Assembly (NCBI GenBank): GCA_017547065.1
Contig: JAFYRC010000136.1
Coordinates: forward strand, 1-17,432
Source of the DNA: Tidjanibacter sp.
GTDB lineage: Bacteria; Bacteroidota; Bacteroidia; Bacteroidales; Rikenellaceae
Direction: 5' to 3'
DNA: 17,432 nt
Shown: positions 6,976 to 15,715 of the stretch, piece by piece
How the letters are laid out: the number at the start of each line of letters is the position of its first letter
Position numbering within the stretch: the stretch's first letter is position 1
Program-made: the position numbers and the translations under genes
The notes under the pieces: model-generated
Told to the model about the DNA's origin: nothing
What the model saw: the letters and a program-made list of their open reading frames with translations, nothing else
Databases searched by the model: none

Positions 6976-9591
6976 ATGAACAAAAAGGCACTCATATTTA
7001 TTTTAGCTCTCTTCGGAGGCATTGAACTTTGGGCGCAGACTCCCGAAGGCGCCCCACAGACCGAGCAGACCGCAATAGTAGAAACAACAACTCCTACCGA
7101 CTCCGAACAGCAAGTTGAGGAGCAGCAACAGGAGGTTAAGGTTGTGATTGACCCCAACGCTCCGTTGGCCGACTACACCGCACCCAAGCGATACATTATC
7201 CGCAACATCACTGCCGAGGGTATCAAATTCCTCGATGCAGAGATGCAGATCAACTCGTCGGGTCTTGCAAAGGGCGATGTGGTATCCATCCCCGGTAGGG
7301 AGATTTCGCAAGCCATCAGCCGCTTGTGGTCCAAACAGTATTTTTCGGACATTCAGGTCTATGCCACACCCGTTGGCGATAGTGTCGATTTGAGCTTTGT
7401 ACTTGCCGAGAGGCCAAGGATCTACAACTGGCTCTTTGAGGGTATCAGCAAGAGTGCCGCAACCACCCTCATTGAGGACTTCAAACTCAAACGTGGTGCC
7501 GAAACTCTCAGCGACTACAATATCGAGAAACGTGTTAACCAGATTAAAGACCACTACATTCACAAAGGTTGGCGTAATGTGGAGGTTCTCCCCCGCATCG
7601 AGAACGACTCGATAATCAAAAATGCAGTGAACGTAACCTTCGTTGTCAATCGCAACGAGAAAGTGCGCATCGGCGAGTTGGACTTCGAGGGCAATGAGGC
7701 CTTCTCCGACAAGCAGTTGCGCCGAGTGATGAAGAAGATTCACAAGAAGAGTATCAACATCTTCCACAACACCAAACTCCGCGAGGATGAGTTGGAGGAG
7801 GACTATGACAACATCATTGACTTCTACAACTCGAAGGGCTATCGTAATGCAATGATTGTAAAAGACTCCGTCTATGTCATCAGCCCCGAACGTATCGGCC
7901 TGGTGATTACCGTAGACGAGGGTAACAAGTATTACTACCGCAACATCAAGTGGGTTGGTAACAGCACCTACCCCACCGAGCAGCTCAACGCTATGCTCGG
8001 CATTAAACCCGGCGACGCTTACGATAAAAAGACCCTTAACGAGCGACTTGGCGTGGGCAAGGAGGATGACCCAGAGGATGTTTCGACCATCAATGCACTC
8101 TATCAGAACGAGGGCTACCTTGCTTCGCAGATTTCACCCACCGAGATTATCATCGGTAGCGACTCCATCGACTTGGAGATTAAGATTTTCGAGGGCAACC
8201 AGTATCGTTTCAACAATGTGGGTATCACTGGTAACACCAAGGTGAACGACGAGGTTATCCGTAGGGAGATCTACACTCGCCCCGGTGAGCTCTACAACCG
8301 TGCGCTGATTATGCAGACCATGCGTCAACTTGCAGCAATGGGCCACTTCGATGAGACCCAGATCAAACCCGACATCCGCCCCGTATCCAACGAGAATGTG
8401 GATGTAACGTGGGGTTTGAGCGAAAAGGCTAGCGATAAGTTTGAGATTAGTGGCGGTTGGGGTGCCGGCATGTTCGTAGGTTCACTTGGTGTTGTGTTTA
8501 CGAACATGAGTATGAAAAACTTCTTCAATAAGGAGGCTTGGAGGCCCTATCCCCAGGGTGACAACCAGCAACTCTCGATTCGTGGACAGACCAATGGTAC
8601 CTATTATAGTTCTATCTCGGCCAGCTTCACGGAGCCTTGGTTGGGCGGCAAGAAACCCAACTCGCTCACCGTGAGTGCCTACTGGTCGGAGCAGACCACC
8701 AACTACTACTCGGCCTATACGGGTTTGGTGGACAACGGTCAGTTCTTCCGTGCAATGGGTGCAAGCGTAGGTTTGGGACGCAGGCTCTCGTGGCCCGACC
8801 AATACTTCACGCTCTACAACGAGCTTGCATACGCAGCTTACGAAATGCAGGATTGGAACTACTTTATTTTCAGCAATGGTCGCTCCAACATCTTCACATT
8901 CCGCACGTTGCTGTCGCGTAACTCTACCGACTCGCCAATCTATCCCCGCCGAGGTTCGGAGTTCACATTCTCGCTCACGCTCACTCCTCCCTACTCGCTC
9001 TTCACTCCCGGCAAGGACTATGCTTCGATGCCAGATGAGGAGAAATACAAGTGGATTGAGTACCACAAGTGGTTGTTGAGCTACAAGTGGTATTACCCCT
9101 TGACCAACGATGGCAAGTTAGTTGTAATGACAAGGGCTGAGATGGGTTACCTGGGTAACTACACCCCTGGCAAGCAGTCGCCATTTGAGGGCTTTGATAT
9201 TGGTGGTGATGGTATGTCAGGATACAATGTATATGGTGTTGACATCATCTCGATGCGTGGTTATGAGGACGGAACCCTCACGCCCAGCAGTTCGAGTTAT
9301 ACCTATGCTAACGTGTACAACAAATACACCGCCGAGTTGCGCTACCCCATTATCATGGAGCCTCAATCGCAGATCTATGCTCTGCTATTTGCTGAGGCCG
9401 GTAATGGTTGGCTTGGTTGGAAGGACTTCAACCCCTTTGAGTTGAAACGTTCGCTTGGTGCCGGTCTGCGCATTTACCTTCCCATGATTGGTCTGCTCGG
9501 TATCGACTGGGGTTATGGTTTCGACAAACCCTACGGCCAGAACGACGTCAGCGGCAGCCAGTTCCACTTCGTTATCGGACAACAGTTCTAA
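6976..9591 (+). CDS. bamA: outer membrane protein assembly factor BamA (Omp85)
   Basis: BamA is the core of the BAM complex, which folds and inserts beta-barrel proteins into the outer membrane. The 871-aa precursor begins with a signal peptide (MNKKALIFILALFGGIELWAQ) and a Gln/Glu/Thr-rich linker to about residue 65. Five POTRA-like repeats follow, up to about 470; their starts can be seen at NITAEGIKF, YNWLFEGIS, IGELDFEGNEAF, IKWVGNSTY and VGITGNTKV. The rest is the 16-strand barrel, rich in alternating aromatic residues. The conserved loop-6 RGF/Y motif is RGY at 761-763. The chain ends in phenylalanine (FHFVIGQQF), the classical outer-membrane C-terminal signal. It is longer than E. coli BamA (810 aa), as is common in Bacteroidota. 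Two skp-type chaperone genes follow directly, which supports BamA rather than TamA. Confidence 0.97.
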   Translation: MNKKALIFILALFGGIELWAQTPEGAPQTEQTAIVETTTPTDSEQQVEEQQQEVKVVIDPNAPLADYTAPKRYIIRNITAEGIKFLDAEMQINSSGLAKGDVVSIPGREISQAISRLWSKQYFSDIQVYATPVGDSVDLSFVLAERPRIYNWLFEGISKSAATTLIEDFKLKRGAETLSDYNIEKRVNQIKDHYIHKGWRNVEVLPRIENDSIIKNAVNVTFVVNRNEKVRIGELDFEGNEAFSDKQLRRVMKKIHKKSINIFHNTKLREDELEEDYDNIIDFYNSKGYRNAMIVKDSVYVISPERIGLVITVDEGNKYYYRNIKWVGNSTYPTEQLNAMLGIKPGDAYDKKTLNERLGVGKEDDPEDVSTINALYQNEGYLASQISPTEIIIGSDSIDLEIKIFEGNQYRFNNVGITGNTKVNDEVIRREIYTRPGELYNRALIMQTMRQLAAMGHFDETQIKPDIRPVSNENVDVTWGLSEKASDKFEISGGWGAGMFVGSLGVVFTNMSMKNFFNKEAWRPYPQGDNQQLSIRGQTNGTYYSSISASFTEPWLGGKKPNSLTVSAYWSEQTTNYYSAYTGLVDNGQFFRAMGASVGLGRRLSWPDQYFTLYNELAYAAYEMQDWNYFIFSNGRSNIFTFRTLLSRNSTDSPIYPRRGSEFTFSLTLTPPYSLFTPGKDYASMPDEEKYKWIEYHKWLLSYKWYYPLTNDGKLVVMTRAEMGYLGNYTPGKQSPFEGFDIGGDGMSGYNVYGVDIISMRGYEDGTLTPSSSSYTYANVYNKYTAELRYPIIMEPQSQIYALLFAEAGNGWLGWKDFNPFELKRSLGAGLRIYLPMIGLLGIDWGYGFDKPYGQNDVSGSQFHFVIGQQF

Positions 9592-9639
9592 AAACGGACA
9601 GACAACACAGATATAAACCAATAAAAAAACAGAGTTGTT

Positions 9640-10143
9640 ATGAAAAAATCGATTATTCTCGCCATTGCCGCCCTTGCGCTGTCGTGGGGTCTTTCGGCAC
9701 AGAACTACGCTGTGGTTAACACCTCAAAGATATATCAGTCTATGGAGGCCTACACGGCTGCCGTAGAGGAGTTGGACCAGTTGGCCACAAACTACCAGAA
9801 GAACATCGACGACGCTTTTGCAAAACTCGAGGAGATGTATCAGAGCTACATGGTGGCCAAAGACGGACTCTCGCTCGCCGACCAGCAGGCAAGGGAGAAG
9901 ACCATTCTCGACAATGAGAAGAAAATCACCGAGTATCAGCAGAAAGTGTTTGGCACCGAGGGTATCATTGCCAAGAAGCAGGAGGAGCTCCTCACCCCCT
10001 TCACCGAGCAGGTAAACAATGCCATCAGCCAGTGGGCAACCAAGAATGGTATTGCATTGGTTATTGACGTAGCAGTTACCGCTCTGCCCTACTACGCTCC
10101 CAGTGTAGACATCACCGAACAAATTATTCAAATCGTAAAATAA
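9640..10143 (+). CDS. skp: OmpH/Skp-family periplasmic chaperone, copy 1
   Basis: Skp/OmpH chaperones hold unfolded outer-membrane proteins in the periplasm on their way to BamA. The 167-aa precursor has a clear signal peptide (MKKSIILAIAALALSWGLSAQ). The mature start NYAVVNTSKIYQSM is the beta strand that leads into the trimer body. About 100 residues of charged heptad-like helix follow, forming the tentacle coiled coil (residues ~35-130). The C-terminal strand is IALVIDVAVTALPYYAPSVD. The gene lies 48 bp after bamA and 17 bp before a second copy, so the three are almost certainly cotranscribed. The leader is A-rich with no Shine-Dalgarno sequence. It ends in TAA. Confidence 0.92.
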   Translation: MKKSIILAIAALALSWGLSAQNYAVVNTSKIYQSMEAYTAAVEELDQLATNYQKNIDDAFAKLEEMYQSYMVAKDGLSLADQQAREKTILDNEKKITEYQQKVFGTEGIIAKKQEELLTPFTEQVNNAISQWATKNGIALVIDVAVTALPYYAPSVDITEQIIQIVK

Positions 10144-10160
10144 AAAACACACAGAAGAAA

Positions 10161-10706
10161 ATGAAGTTACTTATGAAACTCTCGCTTGCCGTTGCAGCAC
10201 TCTTGTGCGCAACTTCGGTGAGCAACGCACAGCCCAAATTTGGCTATGTAAACTCGCAGGAAATCATCTACAACATGCCCGAGATTAGCGACGTTCAGTT
10301 GCAGTTGGAGAAGTTGCAGAAAGAGGTTGAGGAGCAGTTGAATTTCCTTCAGGTTGAGTATAACAACAAACTCGCCGACTACCAGAAAAACGCAGCTGCC
10401 TACTCCGACGCTGTTCGTCAGAGCAAAGAACAGGAGCTGATTGGCTTGCAGCAGCGCTATGAGGAGTTGGGCAAGGCCGGTTCGCAGGATATGCAGAAGA
10501 AGCAGGGCGAGTTGATGACTCCCCTGATTGAGAAAGCACGCGCTACCATCGACAAAATTGCTGCCGAGAATGGTCTTATCGCAGTGTTTGACTTGGCTGC
10601 CGGTGCTTTGGCTTATATGGACGAGAGTCAGATGCTCAACCTCGCTCCCGCAGTAAGGAAGGAGCTTGGCATTGCCGAGGTTGCACAGCCCACACCCGCA
10701 CAGTAA
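10161..10706 (+). CDS. skp: OmpH/Skp-family periplasmic chaperone, copy 2
   Basis: This is a second Skp/OmpH homologue, 181 aa, with signal peptide MKLLMKLSLAVAALLCATSVSNAQ. The mature part starts PKFGYVNSQEIIYNMPE, closer to classical Skp (GYVnsq motif) than copy 1. It continues as a long Gln/Glu/Lys-rich coiled coil (residues ~40-125) and closes with NGLIAVFDLAAGALAYMDES, the barrel strand. A Pro/Ala-rich tail (AQPTPAQ) is extra. The two copies have clearly diverged in sequence while keeping the same layout, so they may have different clients or form mixed trimers. A second in-frame Met at codon 5 would also leave a working signal peptide. It ends the cluster, with a strong terminator 54 bp downstream. 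Confidence 0.92.
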   Translation: MKLLMKLSLAVAALLCATSVSNAQPKFGYVNSQEIIYNMPEISDVQLQLEKLQKEVEEQLNFLQVEYNNKLADYQKNAAAYSDAVRQSKEQELIGLQQRYEELGKAGSQDMQKKQGELMTPLIEKARATIDKIAAENGLIAVFDLAAGALAYMDESQMLNLAPAVRKELGIAEVAQPTPAQ

Positions 10707-10760
10707 GACTGACATAATTTAAGGACGGGGGCCACATTTCTGGCTCGCATCCAAACATAA

Positions 10761-10801
10761 GGAGTTACGCTCACCATTGGGCGTAGCTCCTTTGTTTTTT
10801 T
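10761..10801 (+). terminator. rho-independent terminator after the uppS-bamA-skp cluster
   Basis: GGAGTTACGC (10761-10770) pairs with GCGTAGCTCC (10781-10790) through ten base pairs, one of them a G-T wobble, around a 10-base loop. TTTG and a T run follow. It separates the chaperone genes from the efflux operon, so the efflux genes need their own promoter. I do not see a good match to the -33/-7 consensus in 10802-10847; the closest is ACCCTTTG at 10806-10813. Confidence 0.88.
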
Positions 10802-10847
10802 GGTACACCCTTTGCGAGTGTAAGGCAAAAAAGAGATACACACCGAC

Positions 10848-12260
10848 ATGAAACGACTCCTTCTGCTTGCCTCCGCCCTACACCTATTTATATATACCCT
10901 ACTCGCACAATCTCCGTGCGACACTCTGCGTCTGTCGTTGAGCGATGCACTCTGCATGGCCAAGCAAAACAATCGTGCGATTGATGTTGCCGAGCAAGGT
11001 GTGGCCATGGCACGTCAGGACATGCACCTGTTACGCTCGGCGTGGTGGCCAACCATAACACTCACTGGCGAGGCCCTGCATACAACAACACCCATAGAAC
11101 TCAATCGCTCCATTGGTGAGCTATCCGATGGTCTGCTGGGCGAATTTGAGCAACTCATAGAGGGCAACCCTATGTTGGAAGAGATCATAACGTCGGTAGC
11201 AGATGCGACCGTGGGAATTGAATTTGCACCACGCAACACCGCATCAGTGGGAGCCGAAATCGTGTGGCCACTGTTCAGCGGAGGTAAGCGCATTATTGCT
11301 TCACGGGTCGGAAGGCTCGGCGTAGAACTCGCTACAACGGCACAGGAAGGGGTACAAAATAAGGTGTTGTGTGCAACCACCGAGGCCTATCTTGCCGTAG
11401 AGGTCGCACAAATGGGCGTCGAGGTGTGTCGGAAGGCACTCAATTCGTCGCTCGAAGTGGCTAGGGAGGCCAAGTGCTTGGAGCGCGAGGGCATAATCAA
11501 CAAGGCCGAGCGATTGTCGGCGGAGGTGGGGGCTGCAACAATGGCCTCCGAACTTGTGGGTGCAGAGTCAAGGCTCTCTGTTGCGAGGGCCTCACTGGGT
11601 GCCATCCTCGGCGTTGACACACTTTATATTGTCCCCACCACTCCACTCGGTAAGATTGAGCCACTCCCATCAAAGGAGTTTTTCATCTGTTCGCTCGACA
11701 GCAACACCTCCATACGCTCCACGCAGGTGGAGGCACAACTTGCGCGTGAGCAACTACACATCAACCAGAGTCGCTACCTACCCGACGTGGCCATTATCGG
11801 CTCTCATCGCCTATGGTCGTCGGGCATTGATGCAGGGCTTGTACCACGCACCTTTGTGGGTGTGGGGGCCACGTGGACACTCTTTGACGGCACCGCCCGA
11901 GAGCAGAGCATTGCAAAGTCACGCACCCTTGTGCGCACCGCCCAGCTCGCCGAAGAACAACTCCGCCAACAACTCACCGTGGAGATTGAGGCCCTTTATG
12001 GTCAGCTCGCCCAAGCCCACCAACAACTCACAGCAATCGACACAACCATTGCCCTTGCAGAAGAACTTGCAAGAACAAGGCGTAGGGCTTTTGTTGAGGG
12101 GATGGCCACATCTTCGGAGGTAATGCGGAGCTTAGTGGAGTTGGCCGAGGCCCGATTGGTGCGCATTGCAGTGCTCTACGAGTGGAACATTGCACGAGCA
12201 GAGCTCTTTACACTATGTGGAATAGACATCGAACAACAAACAAAACAATATGGAAACTAA
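10848..12260 (+). CDS. TolC-family outer membrane efflux protein
   Basis: This is the outer-membrane channel of a tripartite export system. The 470-aa precursor has a signal peptide ending LLAQ (residues 1-21) and no lipobox. Two outer-membrane-efflux repeats are visible. The first begins LSLSDALCMAKQNNRAI near residue 29 and runs through LLRSAWWPTITLTGEA. The second has INQSRYLPDVAIIGSHRLWS, then a strand with VGVGATWTLFDG, and long helices ending in LVELAEARLVRIAVLYEWNI. The internal duplication, the Pro after each helix and the strand pairs are hallmarks of TolC. The ATG at 10848 is followed at once by the signal peptide. Its stop overlaps the adaptor's start by 11 nt (12250-12260), so the two are translationally coupled. 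The exported substrate is unknown. Confidence 0.93.
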   Translation: MKRLLLLASALHLFIYTLLAQSPCDTLRLSLSDALCMAKQNNRAIDVAEQGVAMARQDMHLLRSAWWPTITLTGEALHTTTPIELNRSIGELSDGLLGEFEQLIEGNPMLEEIITSVADATVGIEFAPRNTASVGAEIVWPLFSGGKRIIASRVGRLGVELATTAQEGVQNKVLCATTEAYLAVEVAQMGVEVCRKALNSSLEVAREAKCLEREGIINKAERLSAEVGAATMASELVGAESRLSVARASLGAILGVDTLYIVPTTPLGKIEPLPSKEFFICSLDSNTSIRSTQVEAQLAREQLHINQSRYLPDVAIIGSHRLWSSGIDAGLVPRTFVGVGATWTLFDGTAREQSIAKSRTLVRTAQLAEEQLRQQLTVEIEALYGQLAQAHQQLTAIDTTIALAEELARTRRRAFVEGMATSSEVMRSLVELAEARLVRIAVLYEWNIARAELFTLCGIDIEQQTKQYGN

Positions 12261-13266
12261 CAACAAAGGCTACACCGCACTGACGGTGGTATTCATCGCG
12301 ATTGTCACTCTCATCGTTGCCATTTCCATTTGGGGCATAAGCACCTCTCGCCACCGTCCACAGATTATTCAGGGCACCATCGAGGCCGAGCAGGTGCGCA
12401 TTTCGGGTAAACTACCCGGGCGCATTGGACGGTTCTATGTATCGGAAGGAGATGTAGTCCACGCAGGCGACACACTTGTGTGCATACTCTCGCCCGAAGC
12501 GGAGGCCAAACGTAGTGAGGCTGTGGCAATGGCCGAGGCCGCACAAGCACAGAGCGACAAGGTGGACGGTGGCACTCGCAAGGAGCTAATTAGGGCGGCC
12601 GAGCAGATGTGGATCGGTGCCAAAGCACAGCGAGAACTTGCCGAGCAGACCTATGGGCGCATACGTCGTTTGTGGGCCGACAGTGTTGTCACGCTCCAAC
12701 GCAAGGATGAGGCCGAGGCGATGTGGTAGTCGGCTGTGGCTGTGGAGAAGTCCGCAAGAGAGGAGTATCTGCTAGCCTACCATGGAGCACAGCGCGAGGA
12801 CAAGGCCAGCGCACAATCGGTAGCCAATGCGGCGCAAGACATTGTCGCACAGGTAGATGCAATACTGGAAGACTCGTTTCTTTGTGCCCCCACAGGCGGC
12901 CAGGTGGCCGTAATTTACCCCAACGAGGGCGAACTTGTGGGTACGGGCACCCCCATCATGTCCATCGTGCCCCTATCGGAAGCCTACGCCGTGTTGAACA
13001 TTCGCGAGGACAAAATGCCACTTTTCCAGATGGGAAATATCTTCCACGCCAACATTCCCGCGTTGGCACTGAAAGCTGTGGAGTTCTGCATCTACTACAT
13101 CTCACCCCTCGGTAGTTTTGCCACCTGGAAGAGCAGTAGCGATGTTGACGGCTACGACATGCGCACCTTTGAAATACACGCCCGACCCACCTGCGAAGTT
13201 GAAGGCCTGCGCCCCGGGATGAGCGTTTTGATTGATTTGAAGAGTTTGGAACAATGCCATGAGTAA
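12250..13266 (+). pseudogene. HlyD-family membrane fusion (adaptor) protein gene interrupted by an in-frame TAG
   Basis: The adaptor links inner-membrane permeases to the TolC channel. Read through the stop, the frame encodes 338 positions. A membrane anchor is at residues 10-30. The first half of the lipoyl (barrel-sandwich) domain is at ~41-82 (VRISGKLPGRIGRFYVSEGD). A helical hairpin spans ~83-205. The second lipoyl half is at ~207-240 (LCAPTGGQVAVIYPNEGEL) and a beta-barrel region runs to the end (LRPGMSVLIDL). Codon 160 (12727-12729) is TAG, splitting the hairpin. Both sides are in the same frame, with no other lesion and with normal overlaps at both ends. The N-terminal fragment lacks the second lipoyl half and the barrel. 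The C-terminal fragment, possibly starting at GTG 12736, lacks the anchor and a signal peptide. A recent nonsense mutation, a base-call error or readthrough are all possible. Confidence 0.85.
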
Positions 13267-14455
13267 GCATTGGAGGCCCCATAAAATGGGATTAGCACAC
13301 ACCCTACAACGTGAGTGGGGGCGCATCTTGGAGCGCCCCTTCTACCTGGTTGTGATGTTTGCCGTACCACTCTTCGCCTCACTCTTTATGGCAACCATCT
13401 TTGGCAATGGGCGCCTCGAAAATATCCCCATTGGCGTTGTCGACGAGGACTTTTCGGCCACGACAAGGAGCATTACACGAGCCATTGATGCAGCACCTTC
13501 ACTCTCCATTGCGGAGTACTACACCTCCACATCCGACGCCCTCGCGGCTATGAGGGCAAAGAAAATATATGCCTATGTGGTCTTTCCGCACAACTTTGAG
13601 GCCGACCTACTCGCCAACCGAGGGCCCACAATTGCCTACTATTTTCACTATGCCCTGATGAGCGTCGGCGGACAAGTGGAGGCAGCATTAGAAAATCTCT
13701 TGACAGAGATTGCCGTTGAGCCCGTGGTGATGACAGCTACTGCGCTTGGACTCTCTACCGACACCATTCAGGCACTAGTGGCGCCTATAATGGCCGATTC
13801 GATGGCGATGTTCAATCCCACACTCAACTACTCAGCCTACCTCTCGTTTCCGCTACTGATGGTGATGTTGCAAATTGTTGTAATGCTCGCCACGGCCTAC
13901 GCTGTGGGCGTCGAAATCAAGTCGGGCACAGCAGTGAGGTGGCTCGTTGGAGCAAATGGGAACATCCTCACAGCCGTGGTGGGCAAGCTCCTGCCCTACA
14001 CCATCGCCTTCTCCGCCGCCGCTATCGGCTCTGTTGCTTGGTTCTACGGAGGCCCCGATGGATTGCCCCATGGCGAGGGGTCACTGTGGTTGCTCGCATT
14101 GTGGAGTGTGCTACTTGTGGTGTCGAGTCAGGCCTTGGGATTATTCATCTTCGGGCTTTTCCCTGCACTGGGGCTCATCATTAGCATTGTGTCGATGGTG
14201 GGCTCGCTGGGAGCGACTCTGTGTGGCGTCACGTTCCCTATAAGGTCGCTCTACCCTGCATTTCAGTCACTCGCCACACTCCTTCCCATACGCCACTTCA
14301 CTACCCTCTCGCAAAACATCCTCTATGGCAACTATGGCACAGAGTGGGTGTGGCCCGACGTGGTGGCAATGATGATTGTGTGTGCGCTTCCCATTGTTGT
14401 TCTACCCCGCCTACGCAAGGCAATCATTTCACGACGTTATGAGAAAATCAGTTAG
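13259..14455 (+). CDS. ABC-2 type transporter permease, first copy (398 aa)
   Basis: This is an inner-membrane permease of the ABC-2 (DrrB/YbhS-like) type that works with HlyD-type adaptors. The layout is the family's: one membrane segment at ~27-49, a large periplasmic part to about residue 190, then a cluster of membrane segments near 193-217, 235-262, 275-330 (two) and 367-387. The stretch IPIGVVDEDFSATTR just after the first segment is characteristic of the periplasmic domain of this group. No Walker A or ABC signature is present, as expected for a permease without its own ATPase domain. The start overlaps the adaptor's stop by 8 nt (ATGAGTAA), and the end overlaps the next permease by 17 nt. 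It ends in TAG. The substrate is not predictable. Confidence 0.9.
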   Translation: MSKHWRPHKMGLAHTLQREWGRILERPFYLVVMFAVPLFASLFMATIFGNGRLENIPIGVVDEDFSATTRSITRAIDAAPSLSIAEYYTSTSDALAAMRAKKIYAYVVFPHNFEADLLANRGPTIAYYFHYALMSVGGQVEAALENLLTEIAVEPVVMTATALGLSTDTIQALVAPIMADSMAMFNPTLNYSAYLSFPLLMVMLQIVVMLATAYAVGVEIKSGTAVRWLVGANGNILTAVVGKLLPYTIAFSAAAIGSVAWFYGGPDGLPHGEGSLWLLALWSVLLVVSSQALGLFIFGLFPALGLIISIVSMVGSLGATLCGVTFPIRSLYPAFQSLATLLPIRHFTTLSQNILYGNYGTEWVWPDVVAMMIVCALPIVVLPRLRKAIISRRYEKIS

Positions 14456-15632
14456 TCCCCGACTTTGGTCACTATTGTGCCACACAGTTGGTCACGAGGT
14501 GCGTTGTCTGTCGTCCACCCCGAGCGCCCTGCTGGTAATGGTGGGTGGTGTGGTGATTTATGGCCTGCTCTACAACCTCCTCTATCGGCCCAATGTCGTC
14601 CACAACGCGCCCGTGGTGGTTGTGAATGAGTCACACACTCTCCTCTCGCGCAAGCTCGTTGAGTGGATCGACTCTTCGCCCGAGGTAGCGGTGGTGGCCG
14701 AGGTTAACGACCGCTTGGAGGCAACAGAGTTTATGGCCACCTCAAAAGCAGAGGCCATAATAACCATACCCGCCAACCTCGAAAAGCGTATCGGCTTGGG
14801 CGAGGAGGCACTCTTTGTGGTGTCGGCCTCCACGGCCGAATTTCTATACTACGAGGCCATACAGCGTGGCTCGCTCGGTGCTATGCAGGCGCTCGACAGC
14901 CAACTCGCACAACAATTGGCGCTCACTCTACCACCCGACATCACACAGGCTATTGCCACTGCCCAACCGGCCGAGGTGGCGGGCACGCCCCTCTTCAACC
15001 CCACGAAAGGTTATGGTAGCTATCTGTTGCCGTCGGTGCTGATTGTCATCATATTCCAAACAATGCTGATGATTGCCTGCATCCGTAGCGGTCGCGAGCG
15101 CGAACTCGGTGAGGACAGTCAACTCTTCGGTTGCGCCCGTCCACGCCTGGGCGATGCGTCAGTAATTGTGGTAGGTCGAATGTTGGTCTACGTGATTATC
15201 TATGGCCTATTTTCGACATTTCTACTTGGATTCCTTCCCTCCGTTTTTGATATTCCCCACCTGGCCGGATGGTATGAGTTGGTGGCCTTATCGCTACTAT
15301 TCCTGCCCGCCACGGCCCTCTTTGCCCTATTTTTCTCCTCACTGTTCCGAGATAGCGAGAGTGGGCTACTAATACTCACATTCTTTTCGCTTGGGCTGAT
15401 ATTGTTGAGTGGCATTTCCTATCCGCTCGAACAGCTTCCCACGTTGTGGTTTGTGGCGCACCACACCCTGCCTGCACCCGTAGGTATACTCGCCTTCGTA
15501 AAGCTCAACTCGCTCGGGGCTACCCTCGGTGAGTGTAGTGGGCAACTCCTCACACTTGCCGGACAGAGCCTTATATACTTTGTTGCAGCCACCCTCGCTA
15601 CCCTCCATCGCCTTGGTCAATTCTCCCGATAG
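14439..15632 (+). CDS. ABC-2 type transporter permease, second copy (397 aa)
   Basis: This second permease has the same topology and nearly the same length as its neighbour and presumably pairs with it. It has one segment at ~29-48, a periplasmic part beginning VVHNAPVVVVNESHTLLSRK, and membrane segments near 193-217, 241-266, 280-303, 307-330 and 373-392. SGISYPLEQLPTLWFVAHH near 330-350 is the usual hinge before the last segment. An in-frame start exists at 14376, but it lies deep within the first permease. MRKSVSPRLWSLL at 14439 gives a cytoplasmic N-terminus matching the first copy, with a 17-nt overlap. It is the last gene of the operon and no ATPase gene follows. It ends in TAG and no hairpin is seen before the next promoter. 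Confidence 0.9.
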   Translation: MRKSVSPRLWSLLCHTVGHEVRCLSSTPSALLVMVGGVVIYGLLYNLLYRPNVVHNAPVVVVNESHTLLSRKLVEWIDSSPEVAVVAEVNDRLEATEFMATSKAEAIITIPANLEKRIGLGEEALFVVSASTAEFLYYEAIQRGSLGAMQALDSQLAQQLALTLPPDITQAIATAQPAEVAGTPLFNPTKGYGSYLLPSVLIVIIFQTMLMIACIRSGRERELGEDSQLFGCARPRLGDASVIVVGRMLVYVIIYGLFSTFLLGFLPSVFDIPHLAGWYELVALSLLFLPATALFALFFSSLFRDSESGLLILTFFSLGLILLSGISYPLEQLPTLWFVAHHTLPAPVGILAFVKLNSLGATLGECSGQLLTLAGQSLIYFVAATLATLHRLGQFSR

Positions 15633-15653
15633 GGTAAATTGTGGCTCAGTTGG

Positions 15654-15685
15654 TTTGGTTTTCTCGCCATATTGAGCGATATTTG
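15654..15685 (+). promoter_or_regulatory. putative Bacteroidetes-type promoter for the 185-aa protein
   Basis: TTTG (15654-15657) is followed after exactly 20 bases by GATATTTG (15678-15685), which differs from TAnnTTTG only in its first base. This is the expected -33/-7 arrangement. The -7 box ends 30 bases before the ATG at 15716. It is the best complete promoter in the window. Confidence 0.6.
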
Positions 15686-15715
15686 CACCCACAAAACAGA
15701 GTAAACGACACAACA

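Noticed and set aside
12727..12729. Genome-wide reassignment of TAG as a sense codon
   Set aside because: At least seven other genes in the window use TAG as their natural stop at the expected family length (the small acidic protein, cca, nadK, uppS, both permeases and the 185-aa protein), and RF1, which reads UAG, is encoded here.
12723..13115. A 130-codon plus-strand frame beginning at the adaptor's stop codon
   Set aside because: It is in a different frame from the recognisable HlyD C-terminal half, which occupies the same bases, so it is a shadow.
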